Notes under the pieces: generated by a model
Told to the model about the DNA's origin: nothing
Seen by the model: the letters and a program-made list of their open reading frames with translations, nothing else
Database searches by the model: none
DNA from: Candidatus Egaibacter danicus
GTDB taxonomy: Bacteria > Pseudomonadota > Gammaproteobacteria > Burkholderiales > Burkholderiaceae
Length of the DNA: 8,161 nt
Direction: 5' to 3'
Assembly: GCA_011391115.1 (NCBI GenBank)
Contig: JAABRC010000072.1
Span: forward strand, 1 to 8,161
Shown: positions 1-6,561 of the stretch, piece after piece
How positions within the stretch are numbered: position 1 is the stretch's first letter
Layout: each line of letters begins with the position of its first letter
Made by a program: the position numbers and the translations under genes

Positions 1-2
1 GG

Positions 3-62
3 CTGATTTCGGTCCAGGCCCTGAGCGATATTGCAAGCGGACGCGAAGACGATGATGACTGA
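3..62 (+). CDS. 3' end of an unidentified upstream gene (partial)
   Basis: Frame 3 is open from the window edge to a TGA at 60-62 and encodes about 19 residues ending in an acidic tail (GREDDDD). The other two forward frames stop at positions 4-6 and 52-54, and the gene that follows has its own ribosome binding site after a 47-base gap, so this frame is the natural candidate for the end of an upstream gene. The family cannot be named from so few residues. The short gap to the response regulator makes co-transcription possible. In related bacteria a small secreted or PepSY-type protein sometimes precedes such regulators, but that is only an analogy. Confidence 0.45.
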   Translation: MISVQALSDIASGREDDDD

Positions 63-109
63 GCAGCGCGTGGTACAAAGACAGCAATAGCTGAAGCGGA
101 GCAACCCCA

Positions 110-781
110 GTGCGCATTTTGTTGGCGGAAGACGATCCCATGCTGGGCGACGGCTTGCGTGCAGGCTTGCGTCAGCTTGGTTTTCAGGTAGATTGGGTTC
201 GCGATGGCGTTGCCGCCGAGCGTGAACTGGGCACTGGCGATTACGCTGCGGCAGTGCTGGATATTGGACTGCCGCAGAAAGACGGGCTGGAGGTGCTGCA
301 GGCTCTGCGTCGGCGCAGGATTGTTACACCTGTATTGGTACTGACGGCCCGCGACGCGGTGCCTGATCGAATCCTTGGCCTGGATCTGGGTGCTGACGAC
401 TATGTTGTCAAGCCGGTCGACCTTCATGAACTGGGTGCACGCCTGCGCTCACTGGTTCGCCGTGCACACGGACAAGTTCAGGACGTCCTGCATTGCGGCG
501 CTGTCGTGTTGGACCCTTCGGCTCGACAAGTCCGTCTGGAGGGTGAGTCCGTGGCACTTTCAACCCGCGAGTTCGATCTGCTGCACGTGCTGATGTTGAA
601 CGCGGGGCGTGTCATGTCGCGTGAGCAGCTGGAGCAACAGCTGTATAGCTGGGGTTACGAAGTTGACAGCAACGCAATCGAGGTACACATCCATCACTTG
701 CGGCGCAAGCTGTTCCCTGACGTTATCCAGACGGTGCGGGGCATTGGGTATACGGTACCCCGCACGCAGGATTCACTATGA
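110..781 (+). CDS. QseB/TctD-like OmpR-family response regulator
   Basis: This is a cytoplasmic DNA-binding response regulator of 223 residues, the normal length for the OmpR/PhoB family. The receiver domain covers about residues 1-118. It has the acidic pocket D8-D9, phospho-acceptor D51 (in VLDIGLP), switch T79 (LTAR) and K101 (in the KP pair after GADDY). A winged-helix domain fills about 125-218 and ends in the typical TVRGIGYTVPR. The sequence pattern is closest to QseB/PmrA/TctD regulators (SNAIEVHIHHLRRKL). The start is GTG at 110, giving MRILLAEDD directly at the first beta strand, with GGAG at 98-101 as ribosome binding site. Its stop overlaps the start of the kinase gene (ATGA), so the two are translationally coupled and should be cognate partners. 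The signal and target genes cannot be read from the sequence. Family assignment is firm; the QseB-like label is a resemblance. Confidence 0.95.
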   Translation: MRILLAEDDPMLGDGLRAGLRQLGFQVDWVRDGVAAERELGTGDYAAAVLDIGLPQKDGLEVLQALRRRRIVTPVLVLTARDAVPDRILGLDLGADDYVVKPVDLHELGARLRSLVRRAHGQVQDVLHCGAVVLDPSARQVRLEGESVALSTREFDLLHVLMLNAGRVMSREQLEQQLYSWGYEVDSNAIEVHIHHLRRKLFPDVIQTVRGIGYTVPRTQDSL

Positions 782-2130
782 AATTGATGCGGCCCAGATC
801 TTTGCAGGCGCGTTTGCTGGTGATGACAATGGGTCTGGTGGTGGTCATCTGGGTGGGTGTGGCGTTTGTAACCTGGGTGTCTGCACGTCACGAACTTGAC
901 GAACTGCTGGATGGTCATCTGGCGCAGGCGGCCGCCTTGCTCGTAGTGCAGCAGATCGAAGCGGAGGACGCGGATGAGGTGGCGGATGCCCCTTCGCTGC
1001 ACAAGTACGCCCCCCGGGTGGCTTTTCAGGTCTTCCACGGAGGGCATCTGGTGATGCGCTCAGCCAATGCAGGTACTGCACCGATGACTGCCAAAGGCCT
1101 CGGATTTGCAACCGAATGGTTCCATGATGGTCGGGAATGGCGCGTATTTTCAACCCGCGGTGCGCAGCAGGATATACGGGTGTATGTGGGAGAGCAGACC
1201 GCGTCTCGCCGTGAAATTCTCCGGGCAGTGCTGCTGAGCATGCTCCTTCCCGTGATGTTCGCACTGCCTTTGCTGGCACTCATGCTCTGGTGGGCGGTGC
1301 GACAGGGGCTGGATCCCTTGCGCCAACTCAGCATGGTGCTGGGCCAGCGCCGACCGCAGGCGCTGGAGCCGGTTGCTCTGGACAAGATGCCTTCAGAAAT
1401 GCGGCCAATGGTGGGTGCGCTGAACGGTTTACTGGAGCGCATCGAGAGCATGGTGAAGGCAGAACGCCGTTTCACGGCAGATGCCGCGCATGAACTGCGC
1501 ACACCCATCGCAGCAATCCGGGCACAGGCCCAAGTGGCACTGGGGGCCGGTTCAGATGCGGCGCAGCGCGACCATGCCCTGCAATACACGCTGGCGGGTT
1601 GTGATCGTGCGACCCGGCTCGTGGAGCAGCTGCTGACCTTGGCACGCCTGGAAGCGGAACCCGCTATGCCAGCGCCGTCTGCCGTGCCTGTGAACCTGAG
1701 CGGTGTGGCACGCCGGGTGGCCGCTGACCTGGCACCTGCCGCAATGGCGCGGCACCAAAGTATTGAACTGGAGGCCGACGCACCTTGTCTGGTGGCGGGG
1801 GACGACGTGCTGATTGGTGTGATGGTACGCAACCTGGTTGACAACGCGATACGCTACAGCCCCGATGGTGCACGGGTGTTGCTGGTCGTGACGACCGAAG
1901 CCGGACATCCCGTGCTGCGGGTCGAAGACAGCGGCCCTGGCATGACAGATCAGGAAATAGCGCACCTTGGCGAGCGTTTCTACCGTGTCATGGGCAATGA
2001 CCAGACCGGCAGCGGGCTGGGTTGGTCCATCGTGAGAAGGCTGGCAGATGCCCTTGGCGTTGAAATTCAGGTCACTCGGTCAGGCCCGCTCGGCGGGCTG
2101 GCCGTAGAGGTGCGGTGGCCCGCTCAGTAG
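778..2130 (+). CDS. QseC-like membrane sensor histidine kinase
   Basis: This 450-residue inner-membrane kinase is expected to autophosphorylate and pass phosphate to the regulator encoded just upstream. Transmembrane helix 1 lies at about residues 13-34 and helix 2 at about 150-173. Between them is a periplasmic sensor region of roughly 115 residues, as in the QseC/TctE/PmrB group. A short HAMP-like linker follows, then the dimerisation and phospho-acceptor site with H238 (AAHELRTP). The ATPase domain shows N352 and N356 (RNLVDNAIRYSP), D384 in DSGPGM, an FYR motif at 401-403 and the GSGLGWSIV lid at about 411. All catalytic motifs are intact. The ATG at 778 overlaps the previous stop by four bases and has AGGA at 768-771. 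The periplasmic part has no ligand motif I recognise, so the stimulus is unknown. Confidence 0.94.
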   Translation: MKLMRPRSLQARLLVMTMGLVVVIWVGVAFVTWVSARHELDELLDGHLAQAAALLVVQQIEAEDADEVADAPSLHKYAPRVAFQVFHGGHLVMRSANAGTAPMTAKGLGFATEWFHDGREWRVFSTRGAQQDIRVYVGEQTASRREILRAVLLSMLLPVMFALPLLALMLWWAVRQGLDPLRQLSMVLGQRRPQALEPVALDKMPSEMRPMVGALNGLLERIESMVKAERRFTADAAHELRTPIAAIRAQAQVALGAGSDAAQRDHALQYTLAGCDRATRLVEQLLTLARLEAEPAMPAPSAVPVNLSGVARRVAADLAPAAMARHQSIELEADAPCLVAGDDVLIGVMVRNLVDNAIRYSPDGARVLLVVTTEAGHPVLRVEDSGPGMTDQEIAHLGERFYRVMGNDQTGSGLGWSIVRRLADALGVEIQVTRSGPLGGLAVEVRWPAQ

Positions 2131-2160
2131 CTGTGGTGGTAATCCTGCCAAAATCCGGGC

Positions 2161-2568
2161 ATGCGATTTCAGAAAATTCTGGTGCCGGTTGGGGGGGTAG
2201 TCCTGGTTGCTGCAGCTTATAGAGCCTATGGTTGGGGCGGCGTTGCAGTTGCGGTGGGGGGGCTGGTCATGTGGCTTTTGCTGCATTTCACCCGCATGAT
2301 GCAGGTTCTCAAACGTGCTGCCGATCGACCCGTGGGGTACGTGGGAAGTGCCGTGATGCTCAACGCCAAGCTGCGGCCGGGCTTTACCCTGCTTCACGTG
2401 GTGGCCATGACCAGGGCGCTGGGCGACCTGATATCTGTCAAGGACCAACAGCCCGAACTGTTTCGCTGGACCGATGGAACCCAGTCGTTTGTCACTTGCG
2501 AGTTTGTGGGTGGCAAGCTGGTGAAGTGGGAATTGGTACGTCCTGAGCCGGATGGTGGCACGCCGTAA
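2161..2568 (+). CDS. Small two-helix membrane protein, unknown function
   Basis: The 135-residue product begins with two hydrophobic stretches (about 5-23 and 26-45, the second GGLVMWLLLHF), then a basic segment (KRAADRP) and a soluble C-terminal part of about 80 residues rich in charged and aromatic residues (ELFRWTDGTQSFV). This suggests an inner-membrane hairpin with a cytoplasmic tail. The ATG at 2161 is the first possible start after an in-frame TAA at 2140-2142, and no clear Shine-Dalgarno sequence precedes it. The gene lies 30 bases after the kinase gene and before ilvE. I recall similar short proteins beside ilvE in Comamonadaceae carrying the label 'glycerate kinase', but that name does not fit: the protein is far too short and shows no kinase motif. 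Base composition and codon use match the neighbours, so it is very probably a real gene of unknown role. Confidence 0.8.
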   Translation: MRFQKILVPVGGVVLVAAAYRAYGWGGVAVAVGGLVMWLLLHFTRMMQVLKRAADRPVGYVGSAVMLNAKLRPGFTLLHVVAMTRALGDLISVKDQQPELFRWTDGTQSFVTCEFVGGKLVKWELVRPEPDGGTP

Positions 2569-2571
2569 AAT
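2543..2571 (+). promoter_or_regulatory. Candidate promoter upstream of ilvE
   Basis: A TAAAAT box (2566-2571) lies 17 bases after CTGAGC (2543-2548). The -10 box matches the consensus at 5 of 6 positions, the -35 at only 3 of 6. The -10 overlaps the stop codon of the preceding gene, and transcription would start near 2578, leaving an untranslated leader of about 50 bases. The leader has no terminator-like hairpin or leader peptide, so no attenuator is visible. This is a pattern-based guess. Confidence 0.3.
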
Positions 2572-2618
2572 CAGATTTTCAAGCGTCCTGCACCAGCTGA
2601 CCTGCAAAAATAAAACTC

Positions 2619-2623
2619 AAGGA
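2619..2623 (+). promoter_or_regulatory. Ribosome binding site of ilvE
   Basis: AAGGA at 2619-2623 sits 7 bases before the ATG at 2631, which supports that start over internal alternatives. Confidence 0.7.
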
Positions 2624-2630
2624 ATAGAAG

Positions 2631-3569
2631 ATGACAGTTTTACCTCCCTCGATGTCCGACCGCGACGGCAAAATCTGGATGGATGGCCAGATGGTCGAAT
2701 GGCGCGACGCCAAGATCCACGTGCTCACCCACACGCTGCATTACGGCTGTGGCGCTTTCGAGGGCGTGCGTGCCTACAACACAGTTGGTGGAACCGCGAT
2801 CTTCCGCCTGGAAGAACACACTGACCGCCTGTTTAACAGCGCCAAGATTTTGCGCATGAATATTCCCTTCACTAAAGAACAGGTGAACGAAGCCCAGAAA
2901 GCTGTGGTCAGGCAGAACAAGCTGGAAAGTTGTTACCTTCGCCCGCTGACCTGGATTGGCGACAAGAAGCTGGGTGTTTCTCCCAAGGGCAACACGATTC
3001 ACCTGATGGTGGCCGCCTGGCCCTGGGGCGCGTATCTGGGAGAGGAGGGCATGAAGCGCGGCATTCGTGTCAAGATTTCCAGCTACACCCGCCACCACGT
3101 CAACATCACCATGACGCAGGCCAAGGCGGTCAGCAACTACACCAACTCGATTCTCGCCAACATGGAAGCTACCGATGATGGCTACGATGAAGCCATGCTG
3201 CTTGATGCCAATGGTTTTGTTTCCGAAGGCGCAGGTGAAAACCTGTTTGTGATCAAGAACGGCGTGGTCTACACACCGGATCTTTCTGCCGGTGCCCTCA
3301 ATGGCATCACCCGAAACACCGTCTTCCATATCTGCAAAGATCTGGGACTGGAAGTGGTGCAAAAGCGCATCACCCGGGACGAGGTCTACATCTGCGACGA
3401 AGCGTTCTTCACGGGTACAGCAGCTGAGGTCACTCCCATTCGCGAGCTCGACCGTATCGAACTCGGCAGCGGTTCACGCGGCCCGATCACCGAGAAAATC
3501 CAGAGTGCTTTTTTCGACATCGTCAATGGCCGAAATCCCAAATACGCCCATTGGTTGAGCAAGGTGTGA
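2631..3569 (+). CDS. ilvE: Branched-chain amino acid aminotransferase
   Basis: This cytoplasmic PLP enzyme of fold type IV catalyses the last step of valine, leucine and isoleucine synthesis, moving the amino group of glutamate to the corresponding 2-oxo acid (EC 2.6.1.42), and the reverse. It has 312 residues, close to the family's usual 300-310. Visible signatures are IWMDGQMVEWRDAKIHVLTHTLHYG near the N-terminus, GAFEGVRAY, R104 and P105 (YLRPL), the PLP-binding lysine K165 in TQAKAVSNY, E199 in SEGAGENLF, and GTAAEVTPI near 262-270. All are as expected for a bacterial IlvE. The ATG at 2631 is preceded by AAGGA. The zinc-finger gene begins 5 bases after its stop, so ilvE is likely first in a tight + strand run. 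D-amino acid transaminase and aminodeoxychorismate lyase share the fold, but the length and motifs fit IlvE. Confidence 0.97.
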   Translation: MTVLPPSMSDRDGKIWMDGQMVEWRDAKIHVLTHTLHYGCGAFEGVRAYNTVGGTAIFRLEEHTDRLFNSAKILRMNIPFTKEQVNEAQKAVVRQNKLESCYLRPLTWIGDKKLGVSPKGNTIHLMVAAWPWGAYLGEEGMKRGIRVKISSYTRHHVNITMTQAKAVSNYTNSILANMEATDDGYDEAMLLDANGFVSEGAGENLFVIKNGVVYTPDLSAGALNGITRNTVFHICKDLGLEVVQKRITRDEVYICDEAFFTGTAAEVTPIRELDRIELGSGSRGPITEKIQSAFFDIVNGRNPKYAHWLSKV

Positions 3570-3574
3570 CCGCC

Positions 3575-3781
3575 ATGAACAAGATGCAAGTCGAACTGTT
3601 AGCCACAGATCTCAATCACCAAGGTGGTGTGTTCTGTCCCAGCCCAAAAGCAGACATGAAGATCTGGAACAGCCATCCCAAGGTGTATCTGGATGTGGCC
3701 CGCACGGGCGAGGCCAAATGCCCGTATTGCGGAACGGTCTATCGCCTGAAGGCAGGTGAGGTCGTGGGGAACCACCATTGA
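3575..3781 (+). CDS. CHCC-type zinc-finger protein (NDUFS6-like)
   Basis: This 68-residue protein consists almost entirely of one zinc-ribbon domain. The likely zinc ligands are C21, H34, C49 and C52, in the order Cys-His-Cys-Cys (FCP, SHP, KCPYC). This is the zf-CHCC family, whose eukaryotic members include the complex I accessory subunit NDUFS6; the role of the free-standing bacterial protein is poorly defined. I chose the ATG at 3575 because AAGGTG at 3561-3566 is well spaced. An in-frame TTG at 3551 would start inside ilvE and add eight residues of no family character. The gene follows ilvE after 5 bases, and its TGA overlaps the TTG start of the methyltransferase, so it sits in the middle of a translationally coupled run. 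Confidence 0.9.
   Translation: MNKMQVELLATDLNHQGGVFCPSPKADMKIWNSHPKVYLDVARTGEAKCPYCGTVYRLKAGEVVGNHH
3766..3770 (+). promoter_or_regulatory. Ribosome binding site supporting the TTG start at 3778
   Basis: GGGGA at 3766-3770 lies inside the zinc-finger coding sequence and 7 bases before TTG 3778. An in-frame TGA at 3757-3759 rules out a more upstream start, so this site decides the start of the methyltransferase. Confidence 0.6.
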
Positions 3782-4395
3782 GTGAGGTCGTTCGTCGACA
3801 TCTGGACTTGGGCTGCGGCAGCAAACCCCGTAACCCCTACAACTGTGCCGAACTGTACGGTGTCGACATTCGTGAGGATTTGAGTGCTTCGGGCGTGGTG
3901 CGCATCATGGCGGCAAATTTGAGCCTGCAGCCCATTCCGTTTGCCGACAATTATTTTGACTCCCTGTCTGCTTACGATTTTCTGGAGCATGTGCCACGGG
4001 CGGCACTCGACTATGCAGCTGGGATTACGCATTTCCCTTTCGTGGAACTCATGAATGAGGTGTGGCGGGTCCTGAGGCCTGGGGGCGTTTTTTATGCTGT
4101 CACCCCGGCTTATCCGCATGAGAAAGCGTTTCGTGATCCTACACATGTCAACGTGCTCGCTGCCAAGTCGCATCGGTACTTCACGACGCCTCATCTCTTG
4201 GGCAACATGTATGGCTTTTCAGGCGAATTTCAGCTGATTCGCCAGAATCGCGTCAATCCACGGGGTGATTACGAGCCGCGTCATCCCGGGCCGGCCCGCC
4301 ACTTGCGCCGGTTGCTCGATGGCATGCTTGGTCAGCGCTCCCACCTGGTGTGGGAAATGCAAGCTGTCAAGCCTGCAATGCATTCGCCAGTATGA
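3778..4395 (+). CDS. Class I SAM-dependent methyltransferase, likely surface-glycan linked
   Basis: The 205-residue product has the Rossmann-like fold of class I methyltransferases. The glycine-rich SAM loop is at residues 9-15 (LDLGCGS), an acidic residue after the second strand at D30 (GVDI), a DxLEHVPR segment near 67-74, and LRPGG at 99-103, the usual turn before strand five. A DPTHVN motif at 120-125 recurs in methyltransferases found in polysaccharide clusters. The first usable start is TTG 3778, which overlaps the previous stop (TTGA). The last codons overlap the glycosyltransferase start (ATGA). With a glycosyltransferase next to it, methylation of a sugar or a lipid-linked glycan is the most reasonable guess, but the substrate cannot be read. 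No signal peptide or membrane helix is seen, so it should act in the cytoplasm. Fold assignment is secure; role is inferred from context. Confidence 0.88.
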   Translation: MSEVVRRHLDLGCGSKPRNPYNCAELYGVDIREDLSASGVVRIMAANLSLQPIPFADNYFDSLSAYDFLEHVPRAALDYAAGITHFPFVELMNEVWRVLRPGGVFYAVTPAYPHEKAFRDPTHVNVLAAKSHRYFTTPHLLGNMYGFSGEFQLIRQNRVNPRGDYEPRHPGPARHLRRLLDGMLGQRSHLVWEMQAVKPAMHSPV

Positions 4396-5282
4396 GTTCT
4401 GGAGATCACGGAGCCGGCCTGAACCAGGTTACCGTGGTGGTGGTTACCTTTAACAGCGCGCATTGCATTGAGGTGCTGGGTAAAGCGCTTGCCAGGTTCC
4501 CACATGTCATGGTGGTGGACAACGCCAGCCATGATCAAACGCGTGAGGCAGTGCGATTGCACATGTCGCACGCACAGTGGATTGGCAACGAACGCAATAC
4601 TGGCTTTGGCGCGGCGAACAATCTTGCCCTGCGACGGGTTGAGACGCCTTTTGCATTTTTGCTGAACCCGGATTGTGAAGTCATCGCAGACGATGTCATG
4701 CACTTGCTGGAAGCAGCCTATGCCAACCCGGGGTTTGCCATCATCGTGCCTCAGTTGACCCAGGCTTCGGGCGCCTACGATGTCAACTACCGTTGGCCTT
4801 CAACCGAGTGGACATCACGTGGTCCAGGTGCGCAGGGCCCGTGTTGCGTGGGTTTTGTATGCGGCGCTGCGATGCTGTTCAACATGGCCGTGATGCGGGA
4901 CGTGGGATTTTTTGACGAATCCTTCTTCCTCTATTACGAGGACGACGATTTGTGCAAAAGAGTCTTTGATCAAAAAAAACAGATGCTGGTCATCCCGTCC
5001 GTGCAAGTGGTACATCGATCCAGAGGTTCTGTTGGTGGCAAGCACCGCTGGCGGTCGGAGTATTGGCGAGGCTACCACCACGCCCAGTCGAAAATCCGTT
5101 TTGCTGCCAAGTACGAAGGGGTGCAGCATGCGCAGGCATTGAGACACCGTGTTCTTGGTCTGGCCCTGCTGGCTTTGCCAATTCGTCTGCTGGTCCCGGT
5201 GCCGCGCCATGTCGGGCGACTCGCCGGGCGAATCAGCGGGTTGCTCAGTTCACGTTTCGTGCGGGAGGTCTTGTCAGACTGA
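4392..5282 (+). CDS. Family 2 glycosyltransferase (rhamnosyltransferase-like)
   Basis: The 296-residue protein carries a GT-A type family 2 domain: VVVVTFN at 15-21, VVDNAS with D43, GFGAANN near 71-77, the metal/sugar-nucleotide motif NPD at 92-94, and the acceptor-side acidic cluster E183-D186 within FFLYYEDDDLCKR. This pattern is like WbbL/RfbF-type rhamnosyltransferases that build O-antigen or core glycans, but the sugar donor cannot be told from sequence. A hydrophobic stretch at about 254-270 near the C-terminus may anchor it to the inner leaflet. I place the start at ATG 4392, which overlaps the methyltransferase stop. A GTG at 4350 would add 14 unrelated residues. No good ribosome binding site precedes the ATG, so translation probably depends on coupling. 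An A8 run at 4972-4979 lies in codons 194-196. The 3' end overlaps the convergent ligase gene by 38 bases. Confidence 0.92.
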   Translation: MSSGDHGAGLNQVTVVVVTFNSAHCIEVLGKALARFPHVMVVDNASHDQTREAVRLHMSHAQWIGNERNTGFGAANNLALRRVETPFAFLLNPDCEVIADDVMHLLEAAYANPGFAIIVPQLTQASGAYDVNYRWPSTEWTSRGPGAQGPCCVGFVCGAAMLFNMAVMRDVGFFDESFFLYYEDDDLCKRVFDQKKQMLVIPSVQVVHRSRGSVGGKHRWRSEYWRGYHHAQSKIRFAAKYEGVQHAQALRHRVLGLALLALPIRLLVPVPRHVGRLAGRISGLLSSRFVREVLSD

Positions 5283-6474
5283 AAGCAGAAAGACTGAAAC
5301 CGGTGTCTGAAGCAAGTCGCAGGTAGATTCCAACAATCCACAGCAGGGCCAGTCCGATATTGGCGTCCCGAATTGCGGAATTGACCAGTGCGGCGAATAA
5401 CAGAGCCAAAGCAGCTAGAAACGCCATTCGCCCCAAGTTGTCAGGGCGTTTCCAGCCAGCGAAACAAGCTGCAACAAGTAGCGAAAGCAGCAAGAGGCCT
5501 CCAGGAACACCAGCCTGAGCGCCCATCCACAAATAGTCGTTGTGAGGCATGTTGTATGCGGCAAACTCTGCCGGTGCACGCTGCTGCCACTGACTTGTCC
5601 AGCCTCCAATGCCCCACCCCATCAGGGGATGATCGGCCACCATGGATGCGGTTTCCCGGTACATCTGCAAGCGAATGCCCCAGCTGTCGTGGCTCCAGGT
5701 GCCGCTTTGGGCGCGCTCAATGTCATTTAGACCTTGAGCCAGCTGGTCGTGCATCGACGGCACGCTCACCAGCAGCGAGCCTGCCAACACCACGACTGCA
5801 GCCAAAGCGATGATCAGCTTTGCGCGGTATTGACGCCATTGATGGCATAGTACCGCCGCTGGCGCCAGCATCAGGATGAGCAGAGACGTACGGTTTGGAA
5901 GCGCCCAAACGATGACGACCAGCACGGCACAAACCAAAACCAGCGCGAGTGTGCGCACTGCTGCCGACGACGTGTCCAGCGCGATCACGATTCCCGAGCC
6001 GGCGGCCACGGTTAGCAGCAGGTTATTGCCGATTGTTTTATTGCCCGTAATCTTGATCAGACTGGACCAAATCGTCCAGTCCGGCAAGCCGACTAGATGG
6101 TTCACACCAATCACGACCAAAGCTGCGATCACAGCCAGGGCAAATCCCCGCAAGGCCCAAACGGCTTCCTCACGCTTGAGGGCCAAAGCCAGGGCGAGCG
6201 TCACGGCAATCCGCACAATGTGCCAGAGATTGGACGGGGTCTGTTCGTATAAGGTGGGTTGAAGCACCAGTACGACGATGCTCCACAGGACAAAGGCAGC
6301 CAATGGCCAGAAAATCGGGTGTTGCCTCACCCGCCTGACGCGCTCCACCCGCCCGGACTGGACAGCCATGCACAGAATCAGGGTGAAGAAAGCCAGGTAA
6401 TTCAAGCCTACCGGCATGAAGACCACCAGACCCCAAAAAAGCGCGGCGTAGCGAGCCAGATGGTTGAAAGACAT
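5245..6474 (-). CDS. O-antigen ligase/polymerase family membrane protein (Wzy_C, WaaL-like)
   Basis: This 409-residue protein is largely hydrophobic, with roughly ten or more transmembrane helices. A larger periplasmic loop at about 237-315 is followed by further helices. The loop contains the Wzy_C hallmarks: R...Y near 268-272, HPLMGWGIGGW at 282-292, and PHNDYL at 310-315 with H311. R195 (PNRTSLL) corresponds in position to the functional arginine before the loop in WaaL. Such proteins move undecaprenyl-linked glycan onto lipid A-core (WaaL) or polymerise repeat units (Wzy) at the periplasmic face. PglL-type protein glycosylation ligases are related but usually much longer, so a WaaL/RfaL-like role is favoured without being certain. 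ATG 6474 has no visible Shine-Dalgarno sequence and may be read from a leaderless transcript. The gene converges with the glycosyltransferase gene. Confidence 0.9.
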   Translation of the reverse strand: MSFNHLARYAALFWGLVVFMPVGLNYLAFFTLILCMAVQSGRVERVRRVRQHPIFWPLAAFVLWSIVVLVLQPTLYEQTPSNLWHIVRIAVTLALALALKREEAVWALRGFALAVIAALVVIGVNHLVGLPDWTIWSSLIKITGNKTIGNNLLLTVAAGSGIVIALDTSSAAVRTLALVLVCAVLVVIVWALPNRTSLLILMLAPAAVLCHQWRQYRAKLIIALAAVVVLAGSLLVSVPSMHDQLAQGLNDIERAQSGTWSHDSWGIRLQMYRETASMVADHPLMGWGIGGWTSQWQQRAPAEFAAYNMPHNDYLWMGAQAGVPGGLLLLSLLVAACFAGWKRPDNLGRMAFLAALALLFAALVNSAIRDANIGLALLWIVGIYLRLASDTGFSLSAFSLTRPPARNVN

Positions 6475-6480
6475 CGGCTG

Positions 6481-6510
6481 ATTTTATGAGTACGAAGCGT
6501 GTGGAGTCAG
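6481..6510 (-). promoter_or_regulatory. Candidate (leaderless) promoter of the O-antigen ligase gene
   Basis: On the minus strand CTGACT (6505-6510) and TAAAAT (6481-6486) are 18 bases apart. The -10 matches the sigma-70 consensus at 5 of 6 positions and the -35 at 4 of 6. Only six bases separate TAAAAT from the ATG at 6474, so the start point would fall at or next to the start codon. This agrees with the lack of a ribosome binding site. The promoter lies just after the terminator of the upstream kinase gene, where one is needed. Confidence 0.45.
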
Positions 6511-6514
6511 GAGC

Positions 6515-6540
6515 AAAAAAAAGCCACCTCGCGGCGGCTT
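6515..6540 (-). terminator. Rho-independent terminator after the second kinase gene
   Basis: On the minus strand, AAGCCGCC and GGTGGCTT (arms 6533-6540 and 6521-6528) form an 8-base-pair stem with one G·U pair and a GCGA tetraloop, followed by a run of eight T (6515-6522). In the + orientation the G·U becomes an A/C mismatch and no T run of this length follows, so it acts on the minus strand. It should end transcripts of the two-component genes at 6707-8161 and insulate the ligase. Confidence 0.8.
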
Positions 6541-6561
6541 TATAAAAGTCCCCGAAGGGAC
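6541..6561 (-). terminator. Second, upstream hairpin with TTCG loop (tandem terminator)
   Basis: On the minus strand GTCCC-TTCG-GGGAC (6548-6561) is a perfect 5-base-pair stem closed by a very stable UUCG tetraloop, followed by TTTTATAAA. It directly precedes the stronger terminator. It could be a first, leakier terminator or a stabilising hairpin at the end of the transcript. Confidence 0.5.

Noticed and set aside
1026..1844. 272-codon open frame on the minus strand opposite the first kinase gene
   Set aside because: Serine/arginine-rich low-complexity translation typical of antisense to GC-rich coding sequence; the kinase frame has all catalytic motifs.
2131..2160. Possible leaderless promoter (CAAAAT at 2149-2154) before the small membrane protein
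   Set aside because: The -10-like box is weaker and no acceptable -35 lies 16-18 bases upstream; co-transcription with the kinase gene is simpler.
2189..2264. G-rich runs (G7 tracts) at the start of the small membrane protein gene, possible G-quadruplex
   Set aside because: The runs encode glycine-rich membrane helices and are spaced too widely to argue for a specific structure.
2640..3362. 240-codon open frame on the minus strand opposite ilvE
   Set aside because: It lies entirely within the well-supported ilvE gene, has no family signature and no ribosome binding site; a shadow of GC-rich codon bias.
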